Shown in pieces: positions 45,022 through 55,650 of a stretch of DNA of 64,000 bases (the first letter of the stretch is position 1; each line of letters opens with the position of its first letter). Origin of the DNA: Hsuehochloa calcarea (lineage: Eukaryota > Streptophyta > Magnoliopsida > Poales > Poaceae); assembly GCA_036346395.1 (NCBI GenBank), contig CM070598.1, positions 7,981,517 through 8,045,516 on the forward strand, in the 5' to 3' direction. A program made the position numbers and the translations under genes. The notes under the pieces are model-generated. The model saw only the letters and a program-made list of their open reading frames with translations. It was not told where the DNA came from and did not search any database.

Positions 45022-46800
45022 CCATCAGTATTGTGAACATATGCAGCATCAGTCATGGGCCTACAAGCAATAAGCCGAGAGCTGTCCGATGTAACATTAA
45101 AAGAGGCACCGAGTCCTAAACCCAGGGATGAGCAACGCTAGGAGCAGAAGGTGCAACTGAGGTCATAGCAGACACTGCTCCAGAAGTCATAGTAGATGTG
45201 GGTGTGGCCGCAGTGACTACTCCAGTAAGTGCTCTCGGAGGCCCAGTAGGTGCTCCACGACGACGATCAGATGGATGTCTAGGACCATAATCAACAAGAT
45301 GATGTGGATGTAACTTAAAGCACTTGTCAACATGATGACCAGTCCTCTTGCAATGAGAACATACTAGTACTCATGTGGGTGTAGCTCTGGTAGAGCCAGA
45401 CCGCTGTGAGAGACCCAGGACAACATGTGGTGAGCATCTTGAGGTAGACATAAGCTAATGAAGATGAGTGTCTACAATCAATCTAGAGAGCACCTCAATC
45501 AAAGTTAGTGGAGTGGGATAGTTGAGTAACTAAGTACGAATAGGCTTAAACTCTGATCGAAGCCCCATCGCAAACTGATACATGAGCATATGCTGAGCAT
45601 ACTCATATTTGGCAACACAAGACTGACAAGCAGTGGCAGCCTTTGGTGTCATAGACTCTAGAGAGCCATTGATATGAGTGAAAACACTGTAATACTTCTC
45701 CACTGTATGATCCTACTACTGCTAAATACTATGAATGTTCTTGAGCAATGTGAAGCGAAGAGCACCACTAGATTGAATATATCTCTTCTCAAAGTATGTC
45801 CATATCTGCTTGGCTGAAGTATGATACTCAAAGACTCATCCTCAAAGAGACATCAACACTGAGAACAAGGCCAGTCATGACACGATCATTCTCTTTTTGT
45901 CATGCCTTTACTGCCTCAACATCAACCTTCTTCGCATCAGGAGGATCGCCAGTCAAATAAGAGGCCTAACCATAACCTCTAAGAGTAGTCTTCGCTGAGA
46001 AGGCCCATGCTCGGTAGTTCAACCAGTCGAGCTTGATATCTGTTAACACGAGAGATGAACTGCCCCCAAGCATTGAGTCAGATTTGTCCATCTTGATGAA
46101 CCACAACCACACCACAGTACTAAGCACAACAGAACACTAGTAGCAGCATCAACAGTAGTAGCAGAGCAGGGCACATCCAACGAGCAATCAACAACAATAC
46201 AAGGCAACAAGGAATCAACATCAGCAGTACTAAGCACAATAGTGCATAAGAAGCATCACATCAATAGTAGAGCATTGCATCAATAGTCGAGTAGAGGTTA
46301 CCACAACTTAGAGAGTGCCAGTTGAGGTCGTTGAGATCCCGCCGGATCTGTGGTGAAGACTAGGCGACGGGCGAGACGAGGCGGCGGGTGAGAGACGTCG
46401 GATTCGCGGTAAGGTGACAAGGACGCCATCAGATCCGTGACGAGCACGACGTAGACGAGCTCCAGGGGCCAGATCCGGGGTGGTGCGAGACAAGGCGGCG
46501 GGCAAGACATCGGATTCACGGCGAGGACTACGTAGGCGAGCTTCAGGCGCTAGATCCAAGGTGGATCGGCGAGGACGTGGCGAAAGCAGGGACTTGGAGC
46601 GACGCGTCGTCGGGCGTGGATCCTGCGAAAGTGTGGCTAGGAGCGACGCATCGTCGGGCGAAGCGAGGCTTGGAGCTCCAGGCGCATGAGATGGGATGGT
46701 TTCGGCGATGGCGGCGTAGGAGCGCCTCAGGGCCCGTCGACTCGAGCAAAACAGGCAGCTAGCAGAAACGACGGCGGTGGGATTGTGAAATAGGGCTAGA
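45022..46800 (-). pseudogene. Copia element B gag and leader
   Basis: The minus strand at 45760-45500 reads EKYYSVFTHINGSLESM, then QHMLMYQFAMGLRSEFKPIR (UBN2-type gag), and at about 45370 CSHCKRTGHHVDKCFKLHP, a CCHC zinc knuckle. Stops occur at about 45720 and 45455. 46300-46760 is GC-rich untranslated or degenerate leader with no domain. Confidence 0.75.
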
Positions 46801-46812
46801 GTTAGGGTTGAA

Positions 46813-46826
46813 TGACTCTGATACCA
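46813..46826 (-). other. Primer binding site of copia element B
   Basis: TGGTATCAGAGTCA on the minus strand next to the LTR end CTAACA. TGGTATCAGAG is the initiator-Met tRNA complement. Confidence 0.88.
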
Positions 46827-46949
46827 TGTTAGAAAAATAGGAGACTGATTTTGCTATTCACAACTGTTCAGCTTATTCACTAATTGAGAGAGTATATATA
46901 GACATTGTTACATGGGCCGAGAGAGAGAAAGTATACAATACTCTTAACA
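46827..46949 (-). repeat. 5' LTR of copia element B (123 bp)
   Basis: TGTTAAGAG..CTAACA in element orientation. It pairs with 31682-31840 and lacks an internal segment of about 36 bp present there. Confidence 0.85.
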
Positions 46950-49558
46950 GTTATGACATTACTGCGCCTCTATGGAGCCTCGTGACACTGTCCACCGCCG
47001 ATGCACCCTTTTCTTCGAATCCGTGCTCAAGCTCCGTGTCGAGCATCCATCTCTCTCTCTCTTCCCCAGCTCTGACCCGAGCTCCGCGCCATGCCGCCGA
47101 GTTGTGCCATCACCAGATACGACGGTCCGAAGTCGCACTGTTGTCGTCAGATCTAGAGTCGAAGGTGAAGCACTGCTCCACTGCCCACACCAGATCTGGA
47201 GCCAGAGGTGGACGAGGAGGGGAGGGGATGTCGGAGTTGAAGTAGGATGCGGAGGGGACGCCAGAGTTAAAGAAGGAGGTGGAGGGCCACACCGGAGGTG
47301 AAGGAGGAGGGGAGGGCCGCCTGCCTCCGTCGACTCACCGGCTGGCCTCCCCGGCTAGACGCAGGAGAGAGATCGAGGAGGGAGAGATATAGACGAGCCT
47401 TGGATGTGCGGTGGAAAGAAGAGGGTGGCTTATCCGTAGGGGTTGCCTTGGGTGCGTTGGATTTGATCGAACGTTCCGCCTTATACCGTTAGAATGGTAT
47501 AGGGTTAAGTAGTTTTTCTCTTAATTTATTGTGCTTTGCATCACTATTTGACTTCGTGCAAAGAGGACATTTCCACTATGCTTGTAAAATAGCTTTTTTT
47601 TTTCTTCTCGAAAGTGGATTCCTCAGGTTTGGGTTGCTATGCGTGCATGCCGCACGCAATGCCACCAGCATAGGAGCTTGCTCGTGCTCTGTGTCTTCAT
47701 TTGGCACTGTAAAATGAACTTCAAAACTCTACAGTAAGATTTACAGTCAGTGGCGGTGCAACTGCATACATCCACGTGCGATACGTAAGATATGAGCTGA
47801 TGCTCTGTATTTGACCAATAGAGGAAAAAAACAGTGCAAACTCTCTCTCTCTCTCTCAGGCCGGTGATCGCAATCATCGATTTCTTAATTGGACGAGGTA
47901 AAAAACACCAGTCCCTCATATGTAATGTAGTAAAACATCTGGTATTCGTTCCAAGAGAAGCCTCTACCGACTTGGCCTCATCCTGGGCTGGAGTTGCAAA
48001 ATTCGACAGGTTTTGACTAGAAAAGTAAGCACGCTTCTCCTTTTGTACACGGCTACATGGACTTGGTACGGTTTCTCATAGTGCGGTACTCCAGTGCTAC
48101 CGTGCTAGTGACTGCTGCAGTACCTGCCACTCTACAATCCCAGCTCCCTAGCTGCCTTTGATCATGCTGCCTTTGACCATCTGGTTGCAGGGAGCAGCAG
48201 ATCTCCCTTCTGCCGTGGGTGAAGCTCCAGAAGCTAGCGGCACAGCTCCAGCTCCAAGTAGGAGGATGCTATGCTAGCTATTGCTGCTGCCGCCTTGTGT
48301 CTCCCAGTGTCCCTCTCTCTCCCGAGCCACCATCCGCGCCTCTGATTGATCCAGGGAAAAGGCGCCAAAAGCGGCTCGCTTTTGTTGTCAACTGCTCTCG
48401 ATTTCCACTCGCGGGCAGTGCGTGTGTTGGCACTTGGCACAGCCACCAGCCAGCATGGGTTGACGACGGATACCAACGCGAGGTGAAGTCGTGGAGCGGA
48501 ATCAGTGCGCGTGTGAAAGGGGTGCGTCTGGTTCGTGACCAGAAGCGGCGGCGTTTAGCTCTGAGCCCCTGACATGTCATAACTCGTAGAACCACACTTG
48601 TTAACAACTTAACATGCCTTCAGTTGGGCAAAATTTAGCTTAATCCAACAGGCAGCATGTAAGTTAAGTTGCGTAACGCGATTTACTTTAATGGTTGACA
48701 CATTTTTGGTCGTGAATCAAACAATAGCCCTGTCTGAAATTCCCATGTCCCAATCATACTCTAGGAAAATACAGCGCGACAAGTAGCTTCTAGAATGCCG
48801 ACTACTAGGAAGGCCGTCAAGATCCAGTTTATTGTGCAAATGTAACAGAATAGGACTACTTGGTAGCTTAGTGCCAGTAGTAAAGCTAAAACTAGAAACA
48901 GAGAAACAGTTGGAATGAAAACAAACGGCAAAAACTGTAGCTAGTATTCTCAATACCACTTGCAGTACCCGTGGCCTCAATACATAGGATCACTCGCACT
49001 AGTATCTGAAACTGACATGTTCAGATAACCAAATACCTCAAACCGGTGGGTTCACCACACCAGTATATTTGACACAACATAAACACCTCATTGACACATC
49101 AGCCACGTCAATAAAAACGCGTACTGGAACAGAGGGCGATTTCAAGTTCAACAACAGAACTGAAAAAGGCTGAATCACCTATCATCATGCTATTCATGTT
49201 TGCAAGAATCATACAAGCAAGCGTACTTCATGGCCAATGGAGCCACTTAACAAACAAGTACATGAAAAGGATGTTCCTCAAATAATTAGTTGACACATAT
49301 AAATCTTGAGCAAAATCTACAAGCAAAAATGTTGCATACCTAGAAACGGGGAAAAAAGAAGAATGAAGAAATATACCGGCCGCACCACCAAGTATTGCCC
49401 CTTTATGCCAAGTGGAGACATTTTGGATACAAAAGCTATAAGCAAAAGCGCCTTGACATCTCTTCTTCCTGTCCTCCTCACAATTACACTGTCGAACACC
49501 ACCTTCCTTCTGTATTTATGAAGTAGCTGCAACAGGCACAACTGAAACCCTCTAAATA
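46950..49558. other. Downstream flank of the PLP-fold gene, no gene recognised
   Basis: 46950-47480 is GC-rich and looks like an old exon or promoter piece without an identifiable domain. 47520-48650 has short ORFs on both strands that do not resemble any family. A CT microsatellite lies at 47842-47858. 48700-49558 probably includes the 3' untranslated region of the gene to the right. I see no further coding sequence. Confidence 0.4.
47842..47858. repeat. CT dinucleotide repeat
   Basis: Eight or so CT units in a row. Confidence 0.85.
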
Positions 49559-52366
49559 CTATCTTTCTGCATCCTCAGGAATTGACGATAGCCTCTCTTG
49601 CTCAAGAAATAATGGATCCAGAAATTTCGCAACAAATGTCCACAACCTGTAAACATCCTCGAAGTTTGTAAGGAACCCAAGAGAAGCAGTAACCACTTCA
49701 ATCCCAATTATATCATTTTTGCTACTTTTCTTCTCTCGGCGGCCGTTCGACGTAGGCCGACACAGGGAAGAACTGAGCCCCACATCAACCATCCCTTGTT
49801 TCTGGTTGTCCATGATGCGAATATGACTAAGAAAGCCAACGCCCAGAGAGAGGCCTTCTTTCTCTGCCAGTTTCTGTACAGTTTCAGGATTGATCAGTGA
49901 AGTCCCGGTGCTGCAGTCCTTTATATTGAATGCAACTGCTGCTCCTCGTTCATATTTGATCTTCGGACCATAGATATAAACAAGGGGTACCCCTTCACCA
50001 TCTCCTGAATCAGGCAACCGAAGCTGCAGTAGTGAGGTCACCAGCCAATTGATCAGGTAACGGAACCTTAGTGTAGTCTTACTGAGGCCCAGCATGTTCA
50101 CATGATCAAGATGCTTGCAGATAATTTCAGGTTCTCGCCTGCCATCCTGAGTCTCATCATAGTCGCTGTATGCATCATCATCATCTTCTGCCATTGCATA
50201 TCCAGATGTTTCCCCAGCATCTGAATTGCGACACAGCCTGCTATCCTCCATGCTGAATGACACCTTGCGTCCCATACTTGATACTTGTTCCACTTCTTCC
50301 ACTCCAAAGAACCTACCACCATTGAATCTGCTGTTGGGTGCCTCTCTCCTTCCCAGTAGACGGAAGTCCCCTTCGGTTTCCCTTCTGATGGCACTCTCTT
50401 TGGCTTCCACCTGGCTTTCAGAGCAAATCTCCAAAGTGGAGCCATTCCCATGGGCAGTACAACCCCCGAAAACAGATGCTGAGCTGCCCTCGGCGGGGCC
50501 ATTGGCACAAGAGAACTTTACGAACCTCTTATTTTCTTTACCATCTTGATCTTCTTCAATCTCACTGACCTTGATAGGAATAACATTCTTGATGCCATTG
50601 TGTGAACAATCTTCCTCTGGATCCTCCTTCACATGCTCTAGCTCTTGTGATACCGACCTCACGGCTGCATCAAAGGACACAACATGGTTGTCATAAATAG
50701 GGCTCCTTGCCAGTTTGGATGGCACCTTTGGGGATGCCTTCTTCGCATTCTTCCTACCAGAAAACCAGGATGCCGACAGTGGAGATCCCAACTTCCCCTT
50801 GCTCGACTGTTCTGAATGGTCCGAACCAAGTGGACTCTGGCCCAAATCAACCCAGAAAGAGTTCTCTGATGACTCGTCCTCGCTGAAGACTGGGCTCTTC
50901 ATCACCTCCCCAACAGACACACTTTCATTCTCCTCATATATCGTGCTGGCACCATCCCTATCTGAGCTGTCCTGGTCCATTTCACTCTCAATCACCTCCC
51001 TCACCTGAGATGATGAATATGCGCCCGAGAATGCAGGCAATTGGGAAGCATGGTTACTGTTCAACACTGGCCCCTCCTCGATTGGAATGATCGTATCATC
51101 CTCAAGGCCATCCAAGACACCATCAAACCCATCGACCGAATCACTCAGGTACTGCGGGAAAACCGGCACTATCCTCACCATCCCAGCGCCTGTCCCACCA
51201 TTTGGGCTCTGCAAGCACGGCATCACTGACTTCTTGATCAGTAAGCATCCAAACCCCGTCGGGTCAGCCCCAAACACCCTGTAAAACGAGGTGATGATAA
51301 AGTCTGGCCGGAACAATGACAGCCCCAGCGAGTCCATGTCCTTAGGCCCCAATGCCCCAGCATCCAAAAGGACATGCCAGTGATTCTGCTGCGCCAATGC
51401 CATCCACTGATACGAGTACTTTGCCCCGGTCACCCTCGACTGCACCGGGAACACGAACAAGCCAGTAGCGGAGTCCTTCTTCCGCCGCTTTTTGGTAGAT
51501 ATCAGCTTCCGCAGCTCGGTGGAGCAGATCTTGAGGGTGGGCCACTTGAACCAGGCGGAGTAGGCCTTGGCCCCCTTGTCGCGCGCGGCCTGCGCCATCC
51601 AATTCACGGACTGGGACTCGTGGTCGAACATGGTGAGCAGCCGCTTGTTGGTGCCGAAGGGGTAGCACTCGGCGAGCAGCCGGAAGGCCGAACCGCGGCT
51701 GACCGTGAAGACAAGGCAGTACTCTGACTCCGGGATGTTGAGGTAGTCCATGATGCGGTTCTTGACGTCGTGCTCGGCGGTGCCCTTCTCGGTGCCGCCG
51801 TAGAGCGCGTGGTTGCTGAGGTTTGCGGTGATCTCCGAGAGCGTGAACGCCGCGGAGGAGTCGGCAAGGTTGCAGCTTTGGAGGTAGGAGAATAGGCCGA
51901 AGCCGCAGTAGTCGAGGCATACCTTGTCCAGGTGCGGGTACTCGTCGGCGCGGAGGCGGTCCACATCCGCCGACGACGAGTACTTGGGGTACATGGAGAA
52001 GAACGTCGCGAGCGCCTCCTCAAGCACCGGGAGCGCGCTCGGTGACTGGAACGCGCGCTCCGCGGCCATCGCCGTCGAGCGCAGGAACTCGCGCTGCGCG
52101 TGCAGCCGTGCCAGCGATCGCGACCGCCCCACGGAGCCCTCCTCCCCGCCGTCGGCGCCGTCGAGGAACGCTGCATCGCGGGACTTGGCGAGGCACCCGT
52201 CCTCGGATGCCTCCTCGAGCGCCTCCCGCAGCTTGCTCTCCTGCAGCTGCCGCCCTCCGCCCGCTCCCGCCCCCGCCCCCGCCGGCGGCGGCCGCGGCGG
52301 CCGGTGCTTCTTGTCCAGGAGCAGCGCGGCGCAGTGGGACAGCGGCTTCCATAGAGACAGATGCAT
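49559..52366 (-). CDS. Molybdenum cofactor sulfurase-like (PLP-transferase fold) protein, intronless
   Basis: A 935-residue single-exon ORF. I use the ATG at 52366 ([20 protein letters not shown]), because plant relatives begin with this motif. The open frame extends four codons further only through a TTG. Residues about 140-380 form an aminotransferase class V / MoCo-sulfurase-like fold: [58 protein letters not shown] and [20 protein letters not shown] long acidic, serine-rich, probably disordered insert spans about 420-735. The C-terminal lobe ([40 protein letters not shown]) follows. In MoCo sulfurase the SFYK lysine binds PLP, but here it is Arg363. The family is widespread in plants (Arabidopsis At2g23520, At4g37100 and relatives) and its reaction is not established. 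No transit peptide is obvious. All frames are intact, unlike the elements around it. Confidence 0.93.
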   Translation of the reverse strand: MHLSLWKPLSHCAALLLDKKHRPPRPPPAGAGAGAGGGRQLQESKLREALEEASEDGCLAKSRDAAFLDGADGGEEGSVGRSRSLARLHAQREFLRSTAMAAERAFQSPSALPVLEEALATFFSMYPKYSSSADVDRLRADEYPHLDKVCLDYCGFGLFSYLQSCNLADSSAAFTLSEITANLSNHALYGGTEKGTAEHDVKNRIMDYLNIPESEYCLVFTVSRGSAFRLLAECYPFGTNKRLLTMFDHESQSVNWMAQAARDKGAKAYSAWFKWPTLKICSTELRKLISTKKRRKKDSATGLFVFPVQSRVTGAKYSYQWMALAQQNHWHVLLDAGALGPKDMDSLGLSLFRPDFIITSFYRVFGADPTGFGCLLIKKSVMPCLQSPNGGTGAGMVRIVPVFPQYLSDSVDGFDGVLDGLEDDTIIPIEEGPVLNSNHASQLPAFSGAYSSSQVREVIESEMDQDSSDRDGASTIYEENESVSVGEVMKSPVFSEDESSENSFWVDLGQSPLGSDHSEQSSKGKLGSPLSASWFSGRKNAKKASPKVPSKLARSPIYDNHVVSFDAAVRSVSQELEHVKEDPEEDCSHNGIKNVIPIKVSEIEEDQDGKENKRFVKFSCANGPAEGSSASVFGGCTAHGNGSTLEICSESQVEAKESAIRRETEGDFRLLGRREAPNSRFNGGRFFGVEEVEQVSSMGRKVSFSMEDSRLCRNSDAGETSGYAMAEDDDDAYSDYDETQDGRREPEIICKHLDHVNMLGLSKTTLRFRYLINWLVTSLLQLRLPDSGDGEGVPLVYIYGPKIKYERGAAVAFNIKDCSTGTSLINPETVQKLAEKEGLSLGVGFLSHIRIMDNQKQGMVDVGLSSSLCRPTSNGRREKKSSKNDIIGIEVVTASLGFLTNFEDVYRLWTFVAKFLDPLFLEQERLSSIPEDAER

Positions 52367-52690
52367 GGCTGGCCGCAAGAAGGAACCTTTCCTCCCCCTA
52401 CACCATCCGATTCACCTCCGCCGCGCGAATTCTCGGGATCAAACCAAACCGTGATCGAATTCGACGCGGGGCAGAATTCCTCCTAGGGTTCGTGGAATCG
52501 GTGGAGTCGAACGATCGGATTGGGGCTGCGCCCCTGTGTGAAATCTGGATCAAGAAACGGAGAAGAGCAAGCGGGGGGAGAGAGAGGGGGGATAGAACCG
52601 TAGAAGAGAGGGAGGAAGAGGAGGGGAGTTAATTGGAACACACCAACTCGCCTGCGCGAAATTAAAAGGAGGGGTCCAAGCATTTAATGG
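52367..52690 (-). promoter_or_regulatory. 5' leader and proximal promoter of the PLP-fold gene
   Basis: Upstream of the ATG there are about 100 bp of mixed sequence, then a long pyrimidine-rich tract in gene orientation (CCCCTCCTCTTCCTCCCTCT), typical of the Y-patch of grass promoters. No convincing TATA box is seen; CCATTAAATGC at about 52680 is a weak candidate. Confidence 0.45.
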
Positions 52691-53590
52691 CGCTTCCACA
52701 TACTGAAAGTATATTTTGTTGTGTTTTGCATATACGTGTTTTCATTTCCATTTCATTTATTAACTAACTCAAAGTTCATGTCCCAAATTTGGCTCTCATT
52801 TTAAAAAAGTACTGGATCCATGCAATCTTTACAGATAAATGAGGTACATCATCATCCTACACATTTTGTTGCAGGTGAAATTAATTACTAGTACTCCTAC
52901 TAGTGATAATGTATTTCAGTTCTTTTTATTTGACATGATGTTTTTACTTTTTCACAAAAGAGTCCATTGCATTCATTGTATTTTCCATTTCCCCCCATTA
53001 GTAGGTGTCTAATCTTGACGGCTGGGTTTGAATAATGGGAGGTTTGGTTTGGAGAAAAAACGGAAGTGGGAATTTGATGGCTCATGATCGTTGACTTCTT
53101 CCTATAGATACTCTTTTCTGGTGGGAGATTTTCTATGATAGCCCTCTAGATTTACTGGCTTTCCATCCTATGGCCTTGGTTCAAAAAGTCCAACTCATCA
53201 AAAGTTTCTTAAGCCCCAGTGCACCTTGAAATGGGGCCAATCTAAGTACGATGGTAATGAAAACTCATAGTTCTAATCCCCACATGTTTATTTTCAAATC
53301 AAATGATACCCATATCTCTTCTCTTCTACTATAACGTACAATTTATGAAAGCTTATGCATTCACAAGTGGCATTTTGTGTACTTGTCAGGCTTAGTCTGG
53401 TTGTTGCAGCAAACTGCAATCCACAATTTTGGACATCTTAATTGTTCGGGAAAAAATCTTCAACATCTTTTCTAGGCTACAATAGCAAAATTTTACTAGA
53501 GTTAGTAAAGATTCATGTAGAACAAGATGTTACACATAGTACAACAACCACAAACTAAACCTCGTTAGACGGCCTTAAAAGTACCAAAAG
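52691..53590. other. Upstream intergenic sequence
   Basis: AT-rich, without ORFs of interest, repeats or recognisable elements. It may hold distal promoter elements of the PLP-fold gene. Confidence 0.4.
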
Positions 53591-53599
53591 CTATTCTCA

Positions 53600-54784
53600 G
53601 TGCCTTGGACCGCGCCAGGCGGCGGTTCATCTAGTCGGGCACAAAAAGCGATATCAAGAGGGAAATACAAAGTCAACTAGGACAGGTGTGCTGAGCTTCA
53701 AATCTCGGCGAACTAGGCGCCCTCAATCTCACTAAATTTGAAGCGCCCTCAGGCTCCGGTGGCTCTGGCAAGAATGGAAAGCTGACAAAAAACATTGGGT
53801 AGGCATGCAAATACCGTGTGACCAACTTGATAGGCGCCTCTTCGCGGCGGCCGCCACAATTAGGATAGGTGACAAGGAAAAGGCGGTTTCAACCTCTCTG
53901 TGGCTAGAGGGTACAACACTCAAAGACATCGCCTCAGAGGTCTTTCACTCTCCATTAGGAAAAATAGATCAGAGAGGGCGACACTTCAAGATAACCACTG
54001 GGCGAAGGATATTAACACTCGGGGGGGGCATTAGTTCAGCTCGTCCACCAATTCTTAGACCTATGGGGAAGATTAATCCAAATCACCCTAGACCCAACTT
54101 CTACGAACGAGATCACTTGGAAGCTAACCGCTGAGGGCTCATACACAACGAAATCCGCTTACGTGCTCCAATTCCTCATATCAACGACAATTGAGTACAA
54201 AAAATATATTTGGAAAATCTCAGCCTCCTAAAATGCAAGTGTTTCGCATGGCTAGACATCCAAAACCATATTTGGACCTCCGATGGACTGCAAGCGCGGG
54301 GCTGGCCCAACCAGGGCACCTACCCACTCTGCAAACATTATTCGAAAATGGCCATGCACCTCTTATCTGAGTGTAGGTACACTCGTCGAGTTTGGAACAT
54401 GACAGCTGATTGATTGGAGAGTGAATCGTTGAAGCCTTCTCACTGGGCCCCTAGTCATAGCGTCGACGACTAGTGGTCCAAAATCACCAGCGTGGGACAC
54501 CTCCCAAGGAGGGTGACGACCACGATGGTCATCCTAACCATTTGGAAAATCTAGAATGAATGCAATGCCAGAACTTTCAACAGTAGGTCGATCTCTCCCC
54601 TAGACGAAAAGATAAGGGACGAAGGGAGACTATGGGCCTTAGCGGGGGCAAAATGCTTGGTGCAATAGGTCAGTGTAATTTAAACCTTAAGGATCTTTTC
54701 TAGGCCCTAAGACATACTATACGTTTGTTGCCTTATGCTCATTTAATATTATAAGCAATTCTCATGTTTGTTTCTTAAAAAAAA
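53600..54784 (+). mobile_element. LINE 3' fragment with zf-RVT domain
   Basis: Plus-strand pieces: RWLWQEWKADKKHWVG-like residues at about 53760, then DQLDRRLFAAAATIRIGD, SLWLEGTTLKDIA, then the zinc-binding domain after plant LINE reverse transcriptase: HIWTSDGLQARGWPNQGTYP with C, and HLLSECRYTRRVWNMTADWL. An A-rich tail (AAAAAAAA) ends at about 54784. Frameshifts and stops (54132, 54411) are present. The RT core and endonuclease are missing, as in 5'-truncated LINEs. Element E begins directly after the tail. Confidence 0.72.
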
Positions 54785-54901
54785 TTGTCGAGGATCTAGA
54801 AATCCTCATTTAATTATTTATCTGTAATCCTTATTATGGATAATAACGCCATTATATGGTCCTTGAGTATACCTCTTAATGTTCATAAGGGAGAAGCTGG
54901 A

Positions 54902-55081
54902 GTCGTAAGATCTTCTACGACTACCTCATGATCGTAAGTTCTTCTACGATCACCTCATGGTCGTAAGTCCTTCTACGACCAAGTCAGCTATGACCAAACC
55001 ATAGTCGTAAGTCCTTGTACGACTAGCATATGATCGTAAGTTTTTTACGATCACCTCATGGTCGTAAGTCCTTCTACGACC
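54902..55081. repeat. Array of six GTCGTAAG..CTACGAC hairpins
   Basis: Palindromes at 54902-54921, 54931-54950, 54959-54980, 55003-55024, 55032-55052 and 55060-55081. Stems vary (GTCGTA/TACGAC, ATCGTA/TACGAT, AGTCGTA/TACGACT) but stay paired. Joined by CACCTCATG-like spacers. Confidence 0.88.
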
Positions 55082-55329
55082 AGGTCAGTTACGACCACCC
55101 TATAATCAATCGAGCTTACAGACAAGTAGGCCCGATTGATTAAGGCATCTAAATAGTTAGTATACACCATTATTCTCTAGAATAATTGCACGATTAATCT
55201 ATGTCCTGGTGATAACTGTTTGACGACGTAGGAACGTTACTTCTCCAACAGTAATCTCCAGTAACTGCGCCATCATCTAAAGCATTGATGCGCCCTTTGG
55301 GCTGGAGAGATTGTCACCCAAGAACGCTA

Positions 55330-55339
55330 TAAAAGGAGG
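55330..55339 (+). promoter_or_regulatory. TATA box in LTR of element E
   Basis: GCTATAAAAGG lies downstream of the hairpin array and upstream of a leader of roughly 220 bp to the LTR end. This fits a U3 promoter. Confidence 0.6.
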
Positions 55340-55580
55340 AATCACCAAACAGGGGGGCGAGGAGGAGGATCAGGAGCACAAGATATTGCATTATCAGTCT
55401 TTTTCTTGATCTGTAACCAGCATACTCAATATAGCCACACAGGAGTAGGCTTGTTATTCTCTCCGGAGAAGGCACGAACCTGCATAAAAATCCTTGTGTT
55501 GTCCTATCTGCATGAGTTGAGTCTTAGAGACCCCCCGAATCAAACAATCATTATGTAAGTTCGGTCCTAAAACACCGAAC

Positions 55581-55599
55581 AGCTGGTGCCGTCCGTGAG
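55581..55599 (+). other. Primer binding site of element E
   Basis: GCTGGTGCCGTCCGTGAGG directly after the LTR, the same position and core as in A and C. Confidence 0.65.
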
Positions 55600-55650
55600 G
55601 AGCTTCGGGTCATCAGGTTTCCTTCATTTTCTCCCAACTCTAATGCTTCC

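Larger units (their letters stand above)
31682..46949 (-). mobile_element. Element B: Ty1/copia retrotransposon with two nested gypsy elements
   Basis: Short LTRs at both ends (31682-31840 and 46827-46949) start TGTTAGAAAAATAGGAG on the plus strand. Minus-strand order is gag (46800-45022), GAG-pre-integrase and integrase (40720-39788), then RT and RNase H (32980-31986): integrase before RT, so copia. A tRNA-iMet type primer site adjoins the right LTR. Elements C (40788-45016) and D (32981-39787) interrupt it. No matching target duplication is seen (ACTGT left, GTTAT right). The very short LTRs suggest the Ale/Retrofit lineage, as an inference. Confidence 0.85.
54786..55580 (+). repeat. 5' LTR of element E (795 bp)
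   Basis: Begins TGTCGAGGATCTAG and ends AACACCGAACA just before the primer site. Carries six hairpins at 54902-55081. CTATAAAAGG at about 55330 is a good TATA box, about 250 bp before the LTR end. Assignment rests on the position of the primer site and gag, since the partner LTR is outside. Confidence 0.8.

Noticed and set aside
31677..46954. 5-bp target duplication for copia element B
   Set aside because: ACTGT and GTTAT do not match. Either a flank has changed or the ends come from recombination, so none is claimed.
48219..48572. 117-codon plus-strand ORF as a small gene
   Set aside because: It has no recognisable motif, overlaps ORFs on the other strand and shows no promoter or splice evidence. 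Left as intergenic.
52367..52378. Start of the PLP-fold protein four codons upstream of the ATG
   Set aside because: That start codon is TTG. The conserved family start MHLSLWKP lies at the ATG 12 bp further in.
51342..52632. Opposite-strand and shifted ORFs over the PLP-fold gene (up to 196 codons)
   Set aside because: They are shadows of the GC-rich 5' part of the real 935-codon ORF and have low-complexity Arg/Ser/Pro translations.
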